Assembly: GCA_963932465.1 (NCBI GenBank)
Contig: OZ010798.1
Location: forward strand, 17,468,981 to 17,532,980
Length of the DNA: 64,000 nt
Direction of reading: 5' to 3'
Source: Maratus speciosus
Taxonomy: Eukaryota; Arthropoda; Arachnida; Araneae; Salticidae
Shown here: piece after piece, positions 45,722 to 57,471 of the stretch
Layout: each line of letters opens with the position of its first letter
Numbering within the stretch: the stretch's first letter is position 1
Translations under genes and position numbers: made by a program
Notes under the pieces: model-generated
The model's database searches: none
What the model saw: only the letters and a program-made list of their open reading frames with translations
What the model was told of the DNA's origin: nothing

Positions 45722-46354
45722 ATATATTAAAACAACTTTTAATTTACATAGCAAGGAATAAACAGCATAAACTGTTGGATGATATACACCAAAATGTAAT
45801 CAACATCATTTCAAGATCTAATATAAAATGCAGTTGTATATAATTCTGTGCGTTTAATTCTGAGATAGAGCAGCAACAAAAATTATGTCACACACAAAGA
45901 TTTTCTAAAATTACCTTTGTTGTAAATAGGATAATATCAAAAAAAGTGGTAGAAGTTTCCGTTGTGTGAGTAGGCAGTATGGCACTTGACACTCCACATT
46001 TTCGACTGCAATTGCCTGTTCATACGGTATCATTGATGGCTTGAGCACCCTGTTTTTCTAGAATTTTTCGTGATGTTATAAAATGTCACACGGAATAAGG
46101 TACATATCGTTGCATTTTCATTGTAATGTTTTGATTTTTCTCAAAATTATTACCGTCAACGGAAGTTCAGTTAGGATAAAACACGCTGTATGTGTGACTA
46201 TGTACGTGGTTTGCGATCCCATATTCTATTGTAATTTTTCATCTTGATGCAATCTATCATCGCTCTTAAATTGTCGGTCGAATTTTGAGACACTCTTTAT
46301 ATTGAGAGAGAAAATATTTACATTACAATTAAATACATGTTAGGAAACTTTGTC
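45722..46354. other. AT-rich spacer
   Basis: No gene or bounded element was seen. Confidence 0.45.
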
Positions 46355-47059
46355 TGAGTAGACGGATTCTGTAATGTAACACAGCTGTTAATGGACCTTA
46401 TGCACGCGACCTGAGGTCGAGGCTAAAATTCGTCTGCTGGCGGTATTTACTGGCGGTGTTTAGCATAGCAGTCTATGGAGTGTGATTATTAATGCTTGTT
46501 TGTTAAAAATACCGCAAAAAAATTCTTTGATGCAGCAGCATATACTTAATATATTGTAATCTAAATTCAAAATGTTGTTCTGTATGCAAGAAAATCCCCT
46601 AAGTTTGTAAATTTTCAGTTAAAATGTATGCACTCAACCTGGGTCAAGGCTAAAGTTGTCTGCTAGCAGTGTTTGCGCCTGCGCATACTGGTATTCTGCC
46701 GGTGCAGTAACTAGAATAACAGATCATCATACCGCCAGCTCTGGCGTATGACGTCACCTGAATAGAGTCCATTCTCCCTCTCTGCTGAAATACTGCTACC
46801 TGTATATGAAACACCTGAGTAGACGGATTCTATAATGTAACACAGCTGTTAATTCTCCCTCTCTGCTGAAATACTGCTACCTGTACATGAAACACCTGAG
46901 TAGACGGATTCTATAATGTAACACAGCTGTTAATTCTCCCTCTCTGCTGAAATACTGCTACCTGTACATGAAACACCTGAGTAGACGGATTCTATAATGT
47001 AACACAGCTGTTAATTCTCCCTCTCTGCTGAAATACTGCTACCTGCATATGAAACACCT
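46355..47059. repeat. 81-bp minisatellite, about 3.5 units, plus a displaced half unit
   Basis: Units start at 46772, 46853, 46934 and 47015 (TTCTCCCTCTCTGCTGAAAT...) and are nearly identical, differing mainly at TGTATATG/TGTACATG/TGCATATG. The second half of a further unit (GAGTAGACGGATTCTGTAAT, through CAGCTGTTAA) lies at 46355-46392. It is separated by an insert of about 379 bp (46393-46771) with short inverted ends TGGAC/GTCCA and two internal direct repeats (TGCACGCGACCTGAGGTCGA and TGCACTCAACCTGGGTCAAG). Confidence 0.85.
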
Positions 47060-47589
47060 TTGAGGTAACACAGAAAAGGCTACTCGAGAGCTGTAGTGCT
47101 GTCATCTGAAGAAAAGATCCGAAACTCTCTCCTACATATATACCTGATCTGATATGTTTTATTAATAACATGTAGGCTGACTTGCCTCTTTCAAACACAA
47201 AAAAATTATACATATTTAGTAAATTACGTATTCCGACAAAATATTTGACTTTGTTTCATTTATAATATAAAGTATAAATGCTCTGTTAATCACCAATCCT
47301 TACATCATGAATGGTATCTTTACTTTTAAAAAAATAACAAATTGACTAATTATCTTCTTAAACAAAATCCTCCATTACAAATTTCAGAAATGAATTTTTT
47401 TTTTAATATGGCTGCAGATATCGAAATTAAGATTTGACTTACTTTGTTTAATTTATTTGCAGTGAAGATTTTTGTAACAGCTTTTTCGTGCATAAAAAGA
47501 TGGATAATATGAAAGGTCTGTGAACATTTTTGAAGTATTGTATCTTGATTAAATACAATGATTGTTATTTAAACTAGAATTCACACACA

Positions 47590-47800
47590 ACCCTATCTTG
47601 CATACATCACAAGTGAAAAGGTTATCTCAGTATGAATCACAAATAGTCATTTAGATGAAATTTCCGAGTAAATTCAATAAGGTACTTTTTTAGGTTGAAT
47701 TCTTTAGTGTATAGTTAAACTAGATTTTCAAGAAAATCCTTCACTACACAACACACAAGAAAAAGGTTTCTCTTTAGTATGAATTCGTAGGTGGTCATTT
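47590..47800 (-). pseudogene. Decayed C2H2 zinc-finger remnants
   Basis: On the minus strand, pieces HLRIHTKEKPFSCVLCSEGF (about 47732-47790) and FTRKFHLNDYL (about 47640-47690) match the finger and linker consensus of the array at 48892-49731. They are interrupted by stops and frameshifts. They are downstream fingers of the same or a duplicated gene. Confidence 0.7.
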
Positions 47801-48137
47801 GTGGGGGTGGTTTGGTTGTTTGCCCTTCTATCTTTGTCTCAAGAACCAACGTAAAAATTCAGCAGAGTGACTTGACAAATTAGATTAAGTTATATATGAA
47901 ACTTTGAAAATATTGTTGAAATAATAACTTTGAATAAAAATATGTTGAAATATATGCAACTTCATGAATCCCATATATATATATATATATAATATTATGT
48001 TTTTAGTGATAAGGTAAGTGTAAAATGTACTTACAGTAATGTGCCAAAATGATGAACAGAAGATTTCCTTTATTGGAGCTTAAGATACATGAACGTTACT
48101 TCGTTCCAGGATTAAACTAATAGACACTTGTGACGAT
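47801..48137. other. AT-rich spacer
   Basis: It includes a (TA)n tract at about 47974-47992. Nothing else is recognised. Confidence 0.45.
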
Positions 48138-48782
48138 AGTCTACCTGAACTCGAGGGCACCTCATTATTCAACAACATAAGTAATTTTTAGAGATCATCA
48201 ACTTGTAGTATACTTTAACAACTCTATCGCCGATTTAAATTAACAATTTTACGCTGAAACGTCTTCATATTAAACAATTATGCTTATTAACTTTGAGTTA
48301 TTACAATTACATCGGTACTTAGCCATATACTTTAGATATTCGCTGAAACTTCATAAAAATATACCGGCTAGTACCATAAGTCAGCCATCAGACATCGCAC
48401 ACCGAAAACATGAAATCGCTGTCCCTTTAAATCAGGACGAAAACCTATCGGCCAATCAGAATCGACTATGCAATTTGCATAAGTCGGAAGATACTTAACA
48501 TTTACTTTTAATTTGAATAACATTTAATAAATATTACCATGACTTTAGAAAAATTACTTTAATATAAAAATGACTTAAAAAGATGATTTTACATGTTAAT
48601 TAAATTTAAATACTTATCTAAAAAAATGAATACGAGCGAATGCGATCGCAAGTAAAATTGCCGTATACGGTCCACGACCGAAACGCGATACGCAACCATC
48701 CAACCGTGGCGGTAAAAACGTAAACAAACGCCGAAAGGCGGCAATAAAAAGAAAATATCGTGTTGTCGAGTTCAGGTAGACT
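48138..48782. mobile_element. TIR element with AGTCTACCTGAACTCGA ends
   Basis: AGTCTACCTGAACTCGA (48138-48154) is the exact reverse complement of 48766-48782. The 645-bp element lies between the intact zinc-finger array and the decayed fingers. A 72-codon frame (48280-48498) has no recognised domain. No target duplication is obvious, and the superfamily is undetermined. Confidence 0.75.
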
Positions 48783-48891
48783 TTACAAATTGCTTAATGA
48801 AAAAAAATAGAAATTAGAAAGAAAAATGCTTGGGAATACTTTTCCACATCATTTAAAGAATATTTTCGAACAAAATCTTTCATTGCACACC

Positions 48892-49731
48892 TCACAAGAG
48901 AGGTATCTCCTTAGTATGAATTCGCAGGTGTCTATTTAAATTAGATCTCTGGGAAAATCCTTTGTTGCACACCTCACAAGAAAAAGGGTTTTCCTTATCG
49001 TGAATTATTAGATGGTATTTTAAATGAGATTTCTGAGAAAAGCCTTTGTTACACACCTCACAACTGAATGGTTTTTCATTAGTATGAAGTAGCAGGTGTT
49101 TATTTAAAAGATCTTTTCGAGCAAAACATTTGTTACACACCTCACAAATGAAAGGTTTCTTTTTAGTGTGACAACGAATATGAACATTTAGAGAAGATTT
49201 ATGAGAAAAATATTTATTACATATCTCACAATTGTATGGTTTCTCTTTAGTGTGAACACGTAGGTGGGTATTTAAATGAGTTCTTTGAGAAAACGCTTTG
49301 TTACATATTTCACAAGAGAAACGCTTCTCATTAGTATGAACTCCTCGCAGATGTTTATTCAAAGAAGATTTTTGAGAAAATCCCCTACTGCACAGCTCAC
49401 AAGTGAAAGGTTTCTCTTTAGTATGAGTTAGCAGGTGGTCTTTTAATGATGACTTCCGAGAAAATCCTTTGTTACACGTCTCACAAGAGAAAGGTTTCTC
49501 ATTAGTGGGAGTTTGCATGTGAAAATTGAAATCAGAATTGTCAGGAAACCCTTTGTTGCATAACTCACAAGACGAAGCTTTCTCTTTAGTATGAGATCGG
49601 AAATGTTCATCTAAACCAGATTTGCAAGGAAACCTTTTGGTACACACATCATAAATAAAAGGTTTCTCTTTAGTATGAATATAATTATGCCTACTCAAAT
49701 TAGACATCTCAGAAAATATCTTGTTGTATAC
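48892..49731 (-). CDS. C2H2 zinc-finger protein, finger-array exon
   Basis: The minus-strand frame (Met at 49707, stop at 48892) holds seven intact C-x2-C...H-x3/4-H fingers in tandem (for example FSCETCNKGFSRKSSLKDH, YNCEICNKYFSHKSSLNVH). They are joined by TKEKPF/TNEKPF linkers, a variant of the usual TGEKP. Such arrays usually bind DNA in the nucleus. The first three fingers are damaged. The first lacks its Cys pair, the second has Tyr for its first Cys (FIYDVC), and the third lacks its last His (HMQTPTNEK). After the last finger a frameshift replaces a tenth finger, whose CEVCNERF remains readable out of frame. Upstream of the Met the frame is open to 49731, where TTTTTCTGTTTAG could be a splice acceptor or a decayed finger with a stop. 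No KRAB, ZAD or BTB domain is seen here. Confidence 0.75.
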   Translation of the reverse strand, partial: VYNKIFSEMSNLSRHNYIHTKEKPFIYDVCTKRFPCKSGLDEHFRSHTKEKASSCELCNKGFPDNSDFNFHMQTPTNEKPFSCETCNKGFSRKSSLKDHLLTHTKEKPFTCELCSRGFSQKSSLNKHLRGVHTNEKRFSCEICNKAFSQRTHLNTHLRVHTKEKPYNCEICNKYFSHKSSLNVHIRCHTKKKPFICEVCNKCFARKDLLNKHLLLHTNEKPFSCEVCNKGFSQKSHLKYHLIIHDKENPFSCEVCNKGFSQRSNLNRHLRIHTKEIPLL

Positions 49732-50749
49732 CTAAACAGAAAAAGTATACTTATGTAGGAATATAAAAATGAATATAAACTAAATCGTTTCTTAGTCTTA
49801 AATTCCAGATCTTACAAATAAAATTGTACTATCTGTTTCTTTGCTATCAGTAGGATGGTGCATTTTTAATTAGATTTCAGAGTAAACATTTTACAAGAAA
49901 ACTTACGAAAGAAGTTCTTAAAACAAAGACAACATTAAATTACATTTGTGATAATAAGTCTTATTTTATATCACATACATAAAAGAAGTTTGTAACAGTT
50001 CTAAATTATTTGTTTTCTCTTACAATGAAGAGGAAATAATTTGTTAATGCCTGATATAAAAGATTTAAAATGTATAAATTCCAAAATGAATAATAAAATA
50101 TGAGATGGATTTTCTAAAATTTATACCTTTTCCATTTATATTTAATTTATTTTTCTTTCTAAAAGAAGTTTAGTGAATATTAATAAACTGAGCACATTTT
50201 GAAGCAGATTTTTCTCTATATAGAATATTGTCTATATAAAAAAGTTGGAACATTGATATATTTTCGAAAATTCGTTTATTTTTTCATGGATGCATTACAA
50301 AAAGTTACCTTTCACAAATGAGGTAAGATGCTAAAAATACTACATTGTACCAAAATTTCAAATTTTCTTTGTAGTACATTTATTTCAATTATTTAGTAGT
50401 CCTTTAAAAATCTTTGTCTAGTAATCAGAATCTAATTCATTTTAGCATTTTGTACGTAAAAATAAAGAATATTCTATTGCCTTCTAGTTTAAAAATTACA
50501 GAAAATCCTTATTGAGCCAGTTTCTTTATTTCAGAATACAGAGAGTGAAGATAAGATACTGTAGACTTCATGCAGAATTTGTTTTTATTATTATTTTCAC
50601 AGTATGTTCAGCATAAATTTCACAATCATCTGCACCTGCAATATAAATAAAAAGATCTGCATTAAATGAAAAATTATCGTCAAATATATAGTATATATAT
50701 GCGTGGGGGAAACATTCCTCATTCCTCTCTCAACTCAGGAAGAAAATTG
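49732..50749. other. AT-rich spacer
   Basis: No exon for the N-terminus of the zinc-finger protein was identified here. No element was bounded. Confidence 0.45.
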
Positions 50750-51540
50750 GAATATCTACCATAAAGACTTGAAGAAAATGAAAATGAGTCTAAAAGTTGG
50801 AGAAAAAAAATTATTTTAAGTATATCAAGCAATTGCTGAATGGTTTTTAAAAAATGCATGTGATGAATGCTTGCGTTTCTGGACCTTTGCTACAGGAAGC
50901 AGCTTTAGAGTTAAAAAGAAAAACCTCAATGTAGAAAATTTTACCGTTTCTAACGGCTGGTTAGAACCTTTCAAGAAAAGAAATAACATTTTTCAGGAAG
51001 TTTTGCGTAGAAAATCTAATGACGTTGATATGGACACAGCAAATTCCGTTAAAAGATGGATTTCTGATTTGCTGGAGAATTACAAGAAAGAAGACATATT
51101 CAACGTGGATGAATGTGTTTTGTTTTATCGGGAATGTCAAATAAAACATTAGCAATGGCTGGAGATAAATATATATACACTGGAAAGAATTCTAAAGAGA
51201 GAATTACCATTTTTTGCTTGTTTTTGCAGTTCAACAGGGGAGAAACTAAAACATCTTGCGACAGAAAAAGCCACAAAACATGCTGTTCAAAAAGGTTAAC
51301 ATCAAGAATTTACCAGTCTCGTGGTTATCCTATGGCTTCAAGAGAGTAGCTCGGAAAGAAAGCAACTATTTTGCATTGGACAGATTTTGATGCCTGAAAC
51401 GAAGTGAGTCGCGAATAACAACCAATCAATTGTTTAGAAAACTGACGATGGAAAAGCCAATGAAAATGCTTGGAAACGAAAAAAGTGGTACATATGTTTC
51501 AGGAAATCTTATGAGTCATGGGTAATTTTTGTCACTTGAA
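50750..51540 (+). pseudogene. Tigger/pogo-type transposase remnant
   Basis: The pieces read in different frames. IAEWFLKN (about 50830) and VSGPLLQEAALELK (about 50873) belong to the CENP-B-type DNA-binding domain. NFTVSNGWLEPFKKRNNI and KKEDIFNVDECVLFY follow, the latter carrying the first catalytic Asp region (family NADETGLF). After a frameshift comes NSKERITIF, and in another frame NIKNLPVSWLSYGFKR. At least three frameshifts or stops make it inactive. The order and spacing fit the Tigger family DDE transposase, covering roughly the first two thirds. The terminal repeats of the parent element were not found. Confidence 0.8.
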
Positions 51541-52719
51541 ATTTTTACGTGTAACAGCACTTTTATAAAAGCAGAGTGTGTTGTGGACACTGTACCCCAG
51601 CAGTGGGTGGTCCACTGTACCCTATGTTGAAGTACAATACATTCATATAAAAATATTATTTAAAGATTTCTTTTAAGGCTCCGCTGCACTGAAACTCCCC
51701 GATCGTGAAATCCCATGTTAGACTACGGGAGAACTTTCAAGCGCGATGAACCATTACCTAATATAATTATTAAAATACCGTTTTCACCATCAGAAAGTAG
51801 ACGTCAGATGCCGATGATGTGCGTTTTTAAAAATTATCTCCGTAAATTTTAAGTACATAAAAAATCCCTATGGACTTTGAAATTTCCATTTGATTAAATA
51901 TTATCATCTTCTTAAACATACTTAAAATTTACGTACACAATTTTTAAATCTTATTTATCTATGACCTTTAAAGATTAAATAAAGAAAAGCATGATGATAA
52001 AAAAATTTACTTTTGGAAGCTCAAAACAATTAGCTGGGATAAAATGGTTCATTCTGAGCTAATTATATGTTCTGAAGGCTATAAATAATCAATCCAGTGC
52101 TGTAATCAATTAGCCTAAAAGAAAAGCTTAAAAAATAAAATATTAGGGGTGGTCCACTGTGCCCCACTCTCCCTTATGCTAAGAAATTGTTCAGTTGTAA
52201 AGAGCCATATGAATTGAATTAAGTTTTATACTACCTATTTCTCTTAAGTTTTCCTTCAGAAACAGTGTCGCAAGTAATTATTATAAATCATACTGCAATA
52301 TAAAGTTGAAATAATTATGTAATTGTGTAGTAAAAATTAGTTTGTTATCAACTCTACAATTTATATTTTAAAAATTATTATTACAGTCACACTTTTTGTA
52401 GCAGGAGCAGATTTAACAAGAAATTGATGTTAACAAGCAAAAGGAAAGGAAAAGGTTGGCACAAAAAGAAAACTTATAGTAAAAGAGGCTATTGTAAAGA
52501 GAAAAATTTGGATACAGTGAGCAGAAAAATTATTTCTTTTTTTACTAGTTTCTCAATTTTTGAAAGTAAAATGTGATAATTAATATTTGTTGTATTATTT
52601 TAACACTTTCGGGACCACTGGCTTTTACGCAAACTTTATTCGGCTAACACCACCTTTTTAAAATAAAGTTACCGTTACTCAAATATTTACGAAAATGCTC
52701 TGATTAAAGAAAACAAATA
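51541..52719. other. AT-rich stretch with GTGGTCCACTGTACCCC motifs
   Basis: GTGGGTGGTCCACTGTACCC (51605) and GGGGTGGTCCACTGTGCCCC followed by ACTCTCCC (52146-52173) look like parts of element ends. This style recalls the GGGGTAACTGGACC element at 22.9 kb. No matching inverted partner was found, so no element is called. Confidence 0.4.
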
Positions 52720-53782
52720 CAGTAGAGTCTCTAAAATCTGCAGTCTTCAGAAATCTGCATGCATTTCAAAATGTAAACAGTGAAAATAGCAGTTAAAATG
52801 TGTTCTTTATAATCTTTATTCTAAATGTCAGTGAACGACAATAAAGTTATTTTTAAAGTAAACTTATGAAAAAATAGTAATAACACAAGATATTTAAAAA
52901 ATTAAAAGCTTTTTTGAATCAGGGTATAGAACTATAGTGTAAAATATCAATACAAATCAATTTTTTATAGCAGCATATTAATGCTGATTTATCATTTGAA
53001 ACAACAGAAAATTTCAAAAAAATATTTAGCATAAAAGACCGCATTTATTTAATTTATGAAGTATGAACTTCTACTACAAAGGATCCTTTAATTGATGCAT
53101 GGAATAAAATATGATCTGGCTCTTTATTTATCAAAAATCAGGATGAAGATATAGATTTTTCAAGTTTTCAGTTAACCTTACCTCAAGGTAAAGCATCTGA
53201 ACTGTTGAATTTTGCAAAAAATTTCAAAACAGATTCACAAGAGCTTTTCAAAGAAGAAGAAATTGTTGAATGGATGAACAATAAAGATGAAATTTTGGTA
53301 AATCATGTTGCAGGTGAAGAAATTTCTTCAATAATTAACCCAGCTGAAGACAGTATACTGAGTCTGACAATGACTGTGAGAAAAAAAAGTTTGAAGAAGG
53401 TTTAGTTTTTGATGAAATTTCTTCTAAGTTCTTGGAGGAGCAGAGTTGTATAAATCAAAATAAAATAATGGCTGTTTACAAAATTCAAAAGAAACTTTAT
53501 CAAGATAAAATGAAAGTTCTCAAACAAAGGACTGTACAAGAAATGTTTACAAGTAATAAAAATAATTTGGGGTATTAAAATGATAATGTACAGGTAAATT
53601 AAAAGAGATTCAAGATTAATTTGGTTAAATTGAATTATTACATGTTCTTTTTGTAAATAGATACACGTAAGTTGAAAAAAAAATAAAAATTTAAATCAGA
53701 ATCTACAAAACTCTAAAATCAGAAAAATTCTAAAATCCGCACAGGCTCTGGTCCCAAGCTGTGCGGATTTTTGACTCTACTG
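52720..53782 (+). mobile_element. Tigger/pogo element with TA duplication
   Basis: The left end is TA|CAGTAGAGTCTCTAAAATCT. The right end, reversed, is TA|CAGTAGAGTCAAAAATCCGC. The 1063-bp element keeps the C-terminal part of a transposase and is internally deleted. Confidence 0.85.
53090..53578 (+). pseudogene. C-terminal transposase remnant in the Tigger element
   Basis: The frame reads DAWNKI, stop, SGSLFIKNQDEDIDFSSF, then PQGKASELLNFAKNF and FKEEEIVEWMNNKDE. After a frameshift it reads QNKIMAVYKIQKKLYQDKMK and RTVQEMF. This layout (acidic linker, then a basic tail ending in a T-x-F motif) fits the C-terminus of Tigger/Jerky-type transposases. The catalytic core is missing, so it cannot be functional. 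Confidence 0.7.
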
Positions 53783-54534
53783 TATTACTTTTCTTTTTTA
53801 CTGGTGCCAAAAACAAATACTGTGTGCTCTTTTTGAAGGCACATATGTGAATCCATGGTCGCAAATGGGTTAACACGAGAGAAATTTCTCAGAGTTTATT
53901 ATTTATGCAATTAAATTATTTGGCACTTATTTTTACCTCAAAATATGTATTAGTATTTCCTCTCTGGGTTTAAAATAATTAAAATCAAAATACATAATGT
54001 AAACATGTAAAAGATAAACACAGAAATAGATTAATTTTTTTTAAATCTATTTAAATTAATAAAAGATAATCATGTTCTCTTATTTATCCTTTTATAGATA
54101 TTATTTCTCAATTTTTAAAAGAGAATTTAAATGTTATTAAAAAGTGTTAAATTGTCTTTATTACTTTAACTTCACTCTTCTAATCTAGAAATGTAAAACT
54201 GTATACTATATCAAAGCGCTTGTCAATCTTGACAATCTCTGTACTTTTGAATAACTCTTCTGAACTTTTGATTGGTTGGATGGCTACAGGTACTATGCCA
54301 TCTTTTGCGCATAGGTGCTAAACATAGCGGACTTACATTTAAAGTGGAATCCATATCAATACAAACATTCATGATTGAATCAGATTCAAATTTAGCAACT
54401 CTTGTACAGTATTCAGCATCCTGAGCATTAGACAAGTGGGCAGGTCATATAAACTGTGTATTTTCTTGTGCTCCATTATACGAACTCTAAACTTTTAAAA
54501 ATGTGGCCATTTACTTTAATTTATTCCTTCATTA
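53783..54534. other. AT-rich spacer
   Basis: No gene or element is recognised. The minus frame at 54223-54435 has no domain I know. Confidence 0.45.
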
Positions 54535-55290
54535 CAGGAAGTTTAAGATGTCTGCATCGATCATGCCATATTCCAAGTCCAATGATCTACCATCCCCAGG
54601 TGGTAGTGGCACTAACATAAAATGTAGCTTACGTTCGAATAGACACTGTCATCATCAATTTTCAAACCTGATTTGGTATTTCCTGAGATTCCATAGAAAT
54701 TGTAATTTAGAAAGCTTTTAAAATGCTTTTTGCTTATTTTACTCTTTTAAAATTCAAATCTTATAGAAACTGTTCTTAGAGAGCATTTACATCTTATAAG
54801 TAATTACTATGCTAAATTTCTAGTTTCTAGCCCTTTCAGTTAACAATAATCACAATTTAGAAAGTCTTTTGCTCCTACAACCCCATATTGGTAGTGACAC
54901 CAACATAAAATATATAGTCTATGTAGGGACTGCCACCATCAATTTGCAATCATTAATTTTGAAATCTATTTTGTATTTCCTGAGATTTCATGGAAATCAT
55001 AATTTAGAATATTTTTCGCTTATTTCAAACTTTTAAATTTGGAATTTTTCAGAAACTGTTCTTAGAGATTATTTATATCTCATAAGTAACTATTATGCAA
55101 AATTTCAAGTTTCTAGGAGCTTCAGTAACACAAAAATAGAAAGTTTTTGGTTCCTGAACACCCTTCAGGGTAGTGGCACTGACATAAAATATAGCCTATA
55201 TTGGAACATGGACGAGTACCATCAATTTGCAACCACTACTTTTTGAAATCGATTTGGTTGTTCCAGAGATTACCCCTACAAACAGACAAG
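54535..55290. repeat. Tandem repeat, about 280-288 bp period, ~2.6 copies
   Basis: GGTAGTGGCACTAACATAAA (54602) recurs as GGTAGTGACACCAACATAAA (54890) and GGTAGTGGCACTGACATAAA (55170). It is followed each time by a CCATCAATTTGCAA-like stretch and a GAAATC...GATTTGG/TTTGTATTTCCTGAGATT block. Divergence is moderate. The class is unknown. Confidence 0.8.
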
Positions 55291-55928
55291 CATTACCACT
55301 TTATATATTACTAGACTAGATATTATTATTATTTTAGTGTAAAAATTTACTTGTGAAAATGTCCTATTTATCAAAATAAAAATATGTGTGTTAAATATGT
55401 TTTTAAATTGTTTGAAATTTAAATGTTTATACCTTTATAGAAAGAAATATGGAAGTGTTTCGTCAACAAATATTCGATTTTTGGTAAAAGTCATTATTTG
55501 TTGCATCTCTAATATACATATACTACTACATATGTATTGTACATTCTGGTGTTATATTGCAGGTTAAAGAAAATTTATTTAAATTTGTGTGTAATGTAAG
55601 TTGGTATAGAGAATTTTGAAGGAAATAATCCTTAAAGAGATTTTCTTATTTTTATTTCACATTCACAAAAAAAGAAATAAAAATCTGACAAACACACTTC
55701 ACAAACAATCAAAAATACAATTCTGGTTTCAAAATCAAACTTAATAAATCCAAATAAATTTATAATTCATAAACTTTCAAAATATTTTCATCACATAAAA
55801 GTTTTAAATTACATTATAATACATATCTCCTGCCTATACTGGGTGCACAGAAAGTTAAACAGAATAAAAAACAATATATGAAACAAGAGTAGCTCCAACA
55901 TTATCTTTTTTTTTTCTTTATGTTCATA
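55291..55928. other. AT-rich spacer
   Basis: No gene or bounded element was seen. Confidence 0.45.
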
Positions 55929-56146
55929 CAGTATAATTTCTTTAATCCGGAATTGTCACGATTGGGGTGATTTTGGAGTATAAAAAATTCTGGATTACAC
56001 AAGTTTTGACACTACAATGCATTTAGATAAATAATAATACTAATATATCTCTCATTACTATGGCAATACAAAAATGTAAAGAACTTGATAATTTAAAATA
56101 ACTGAAAAACTTTGAGAAAAATCAATTCAAATTGCTCTAAAATGTA

Positions 56147-56796
56147 TATAAGAACCTCGATTATCCGAAATAATTGGGACCAACCATCTTTCAGAAAATC
56201 GAAATTTTCGGATAATTGAGAAGGCTTCAACTTTAAGATATAGAAATAAATGCAATATTTCTTATTATGAGAACAAGTTCTTAATAAAAATAAAGCAATA
56301 GCAAAACAGAAACAAGAATAAATTATCTGAATTTTAATTTTGAAATTAAGTACCTTTTACATACATCACAATGGTTTGAAAAAATGTTTGGATTGCTGCA
56401 GTTTTGATAGCCTTTGCTTTGAAGCTCTATCACAGAGTTTTCAAATATTATTAGTTCATCAGTATCGCAGTCTTTCTGCTGCTCCAGACATGCCAAACCA
56501 TTTGTAAAAATATTCAAAAGCTTCAGAATTGCTAATTTGTTTATTTTCTTCATTCCACTCTGCAGCTTACAGGAGCTCAAGTTAAATTCAAAGGAACTCT
56601 AAGAAAGTGGATTGAAAACATTTATATGTACTCGTAGTTCGAAAAAGAATGCTTGCACACAAGAAATATGATGGTTTTAAAAAAAAAACTTTCAAAATGG
56701 ATTTTGCACACAAGGAATGTGATAGTTATAAAAAAAAATGCTTTAAAAACGGATTTGGGTTAAAAGAGTTTCGAATAAAAGAGGTCCTACTATATT
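56147..56796 (-). mobile_element. Nested pogo-like element
   Basis: One end is TATAAGAACCTCGATTATCC followed by GAAATAATTGGGACC. The other, reversed, is TATAGTAGGACCTCTTTTAT followed by TCGAA. Internal CGGATAATTGAGAAGGC echoes the first end. The transposase remnant at 56323-56580 lies within. Confidence 0.6.
56323..56580 (-). pseudogene. Tigger/pogo transposase C-terminal remnant
   Basis: The minus frame includes KLLNIFTNGLACLEQQKDCD, then TDELIIFENSVIELQSKGYQ. This matches the conserved C-terminal helix pattern of many Tigger transposases (A-L-x-x-x-x-x-x-L-x-W/C-L-E-Q-Q-x-D-x-D, then R-x-L/I-...-K). Only this terminal segment is present. Confidence 0.6.
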
Positions 56797-57471
56797 TTTA
56801 AAATAATTATGTATGTTTTATGCAGTGTTGCCATCTGTTGAAAAATTAAAAAAAAAACCAATAAAAATTATGATTTATGATTTATAAATACTCGATAAAT
56901 AATACAAATTCCAAGAATAACAGACATATCATGAAAATATTGAAAACAATTTCTAAAATAAAAAAAATATATAGATATACTGAGACTTACAATTAATGAA
57001 AAAAAAAAAAAAACTTTATAATGAAATGAACATATTTAAATAGTGAGATATAAGGTTAATGTTATAAAAAATTAAATATATAGCACCTACAAATATCGAA
57101 GTAGTCACAAATTAAATACCTAAAAGAAATAATAATAATAAAATCCGATTTTGCGATCTTTTGGCGATTTTGGATCTTATCTTTGGAGAAAGAAAAATAG
57201 TAAAATTACCATTATATCTTAATTTTTACAAAGTATTATTGAAAAAAGTCATCTATATTAATTACATATGCAAATTAGAAAGTTCTTACAATTTTAAAAT
57301 AAAAAAAAGTACTAAATTAGGTAGTCTTTTCCTTTGTTTTTAATCAATTTCTGAAATTCATTTTATATATGTGCTATGGCGTCATCTGTTATCTTTAATT
57401 GAAGATAAAAACGAATACACATAGCAAAATCTCCGGATTACAGAAATTTCTGGATTAAAGATGTTATACTG

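Larger units (their letters stand above)
55929..57471 (-). mobile_element. pogo-like element (CAGTATAATTTCTTTAATCC ends)
   Basis: The left end is TA|CAGTATAATTTCTTTAATCC followed by GGAATT. The right end, reversed, is CAGTATAACATCTTTAATCC followed by AGAAATTTC. Both carry a second TCTGGATTAC/TCCGGATTAC block. The TA on the right has mutated. It contains a second pogo-like element and a transposase C-terminal remnant. Confidence 0.65.

Noticed and set aside
50700..52180. Terminal repeats for the Tigger remnant (GGGGTGGTCCACTGTGCCCC near 52146 as right end)
   Set aside because: No matching left end was found upstream of 50750. The motif also resembles unrelated GTGGTCCACTGTACCC sequences nearby.
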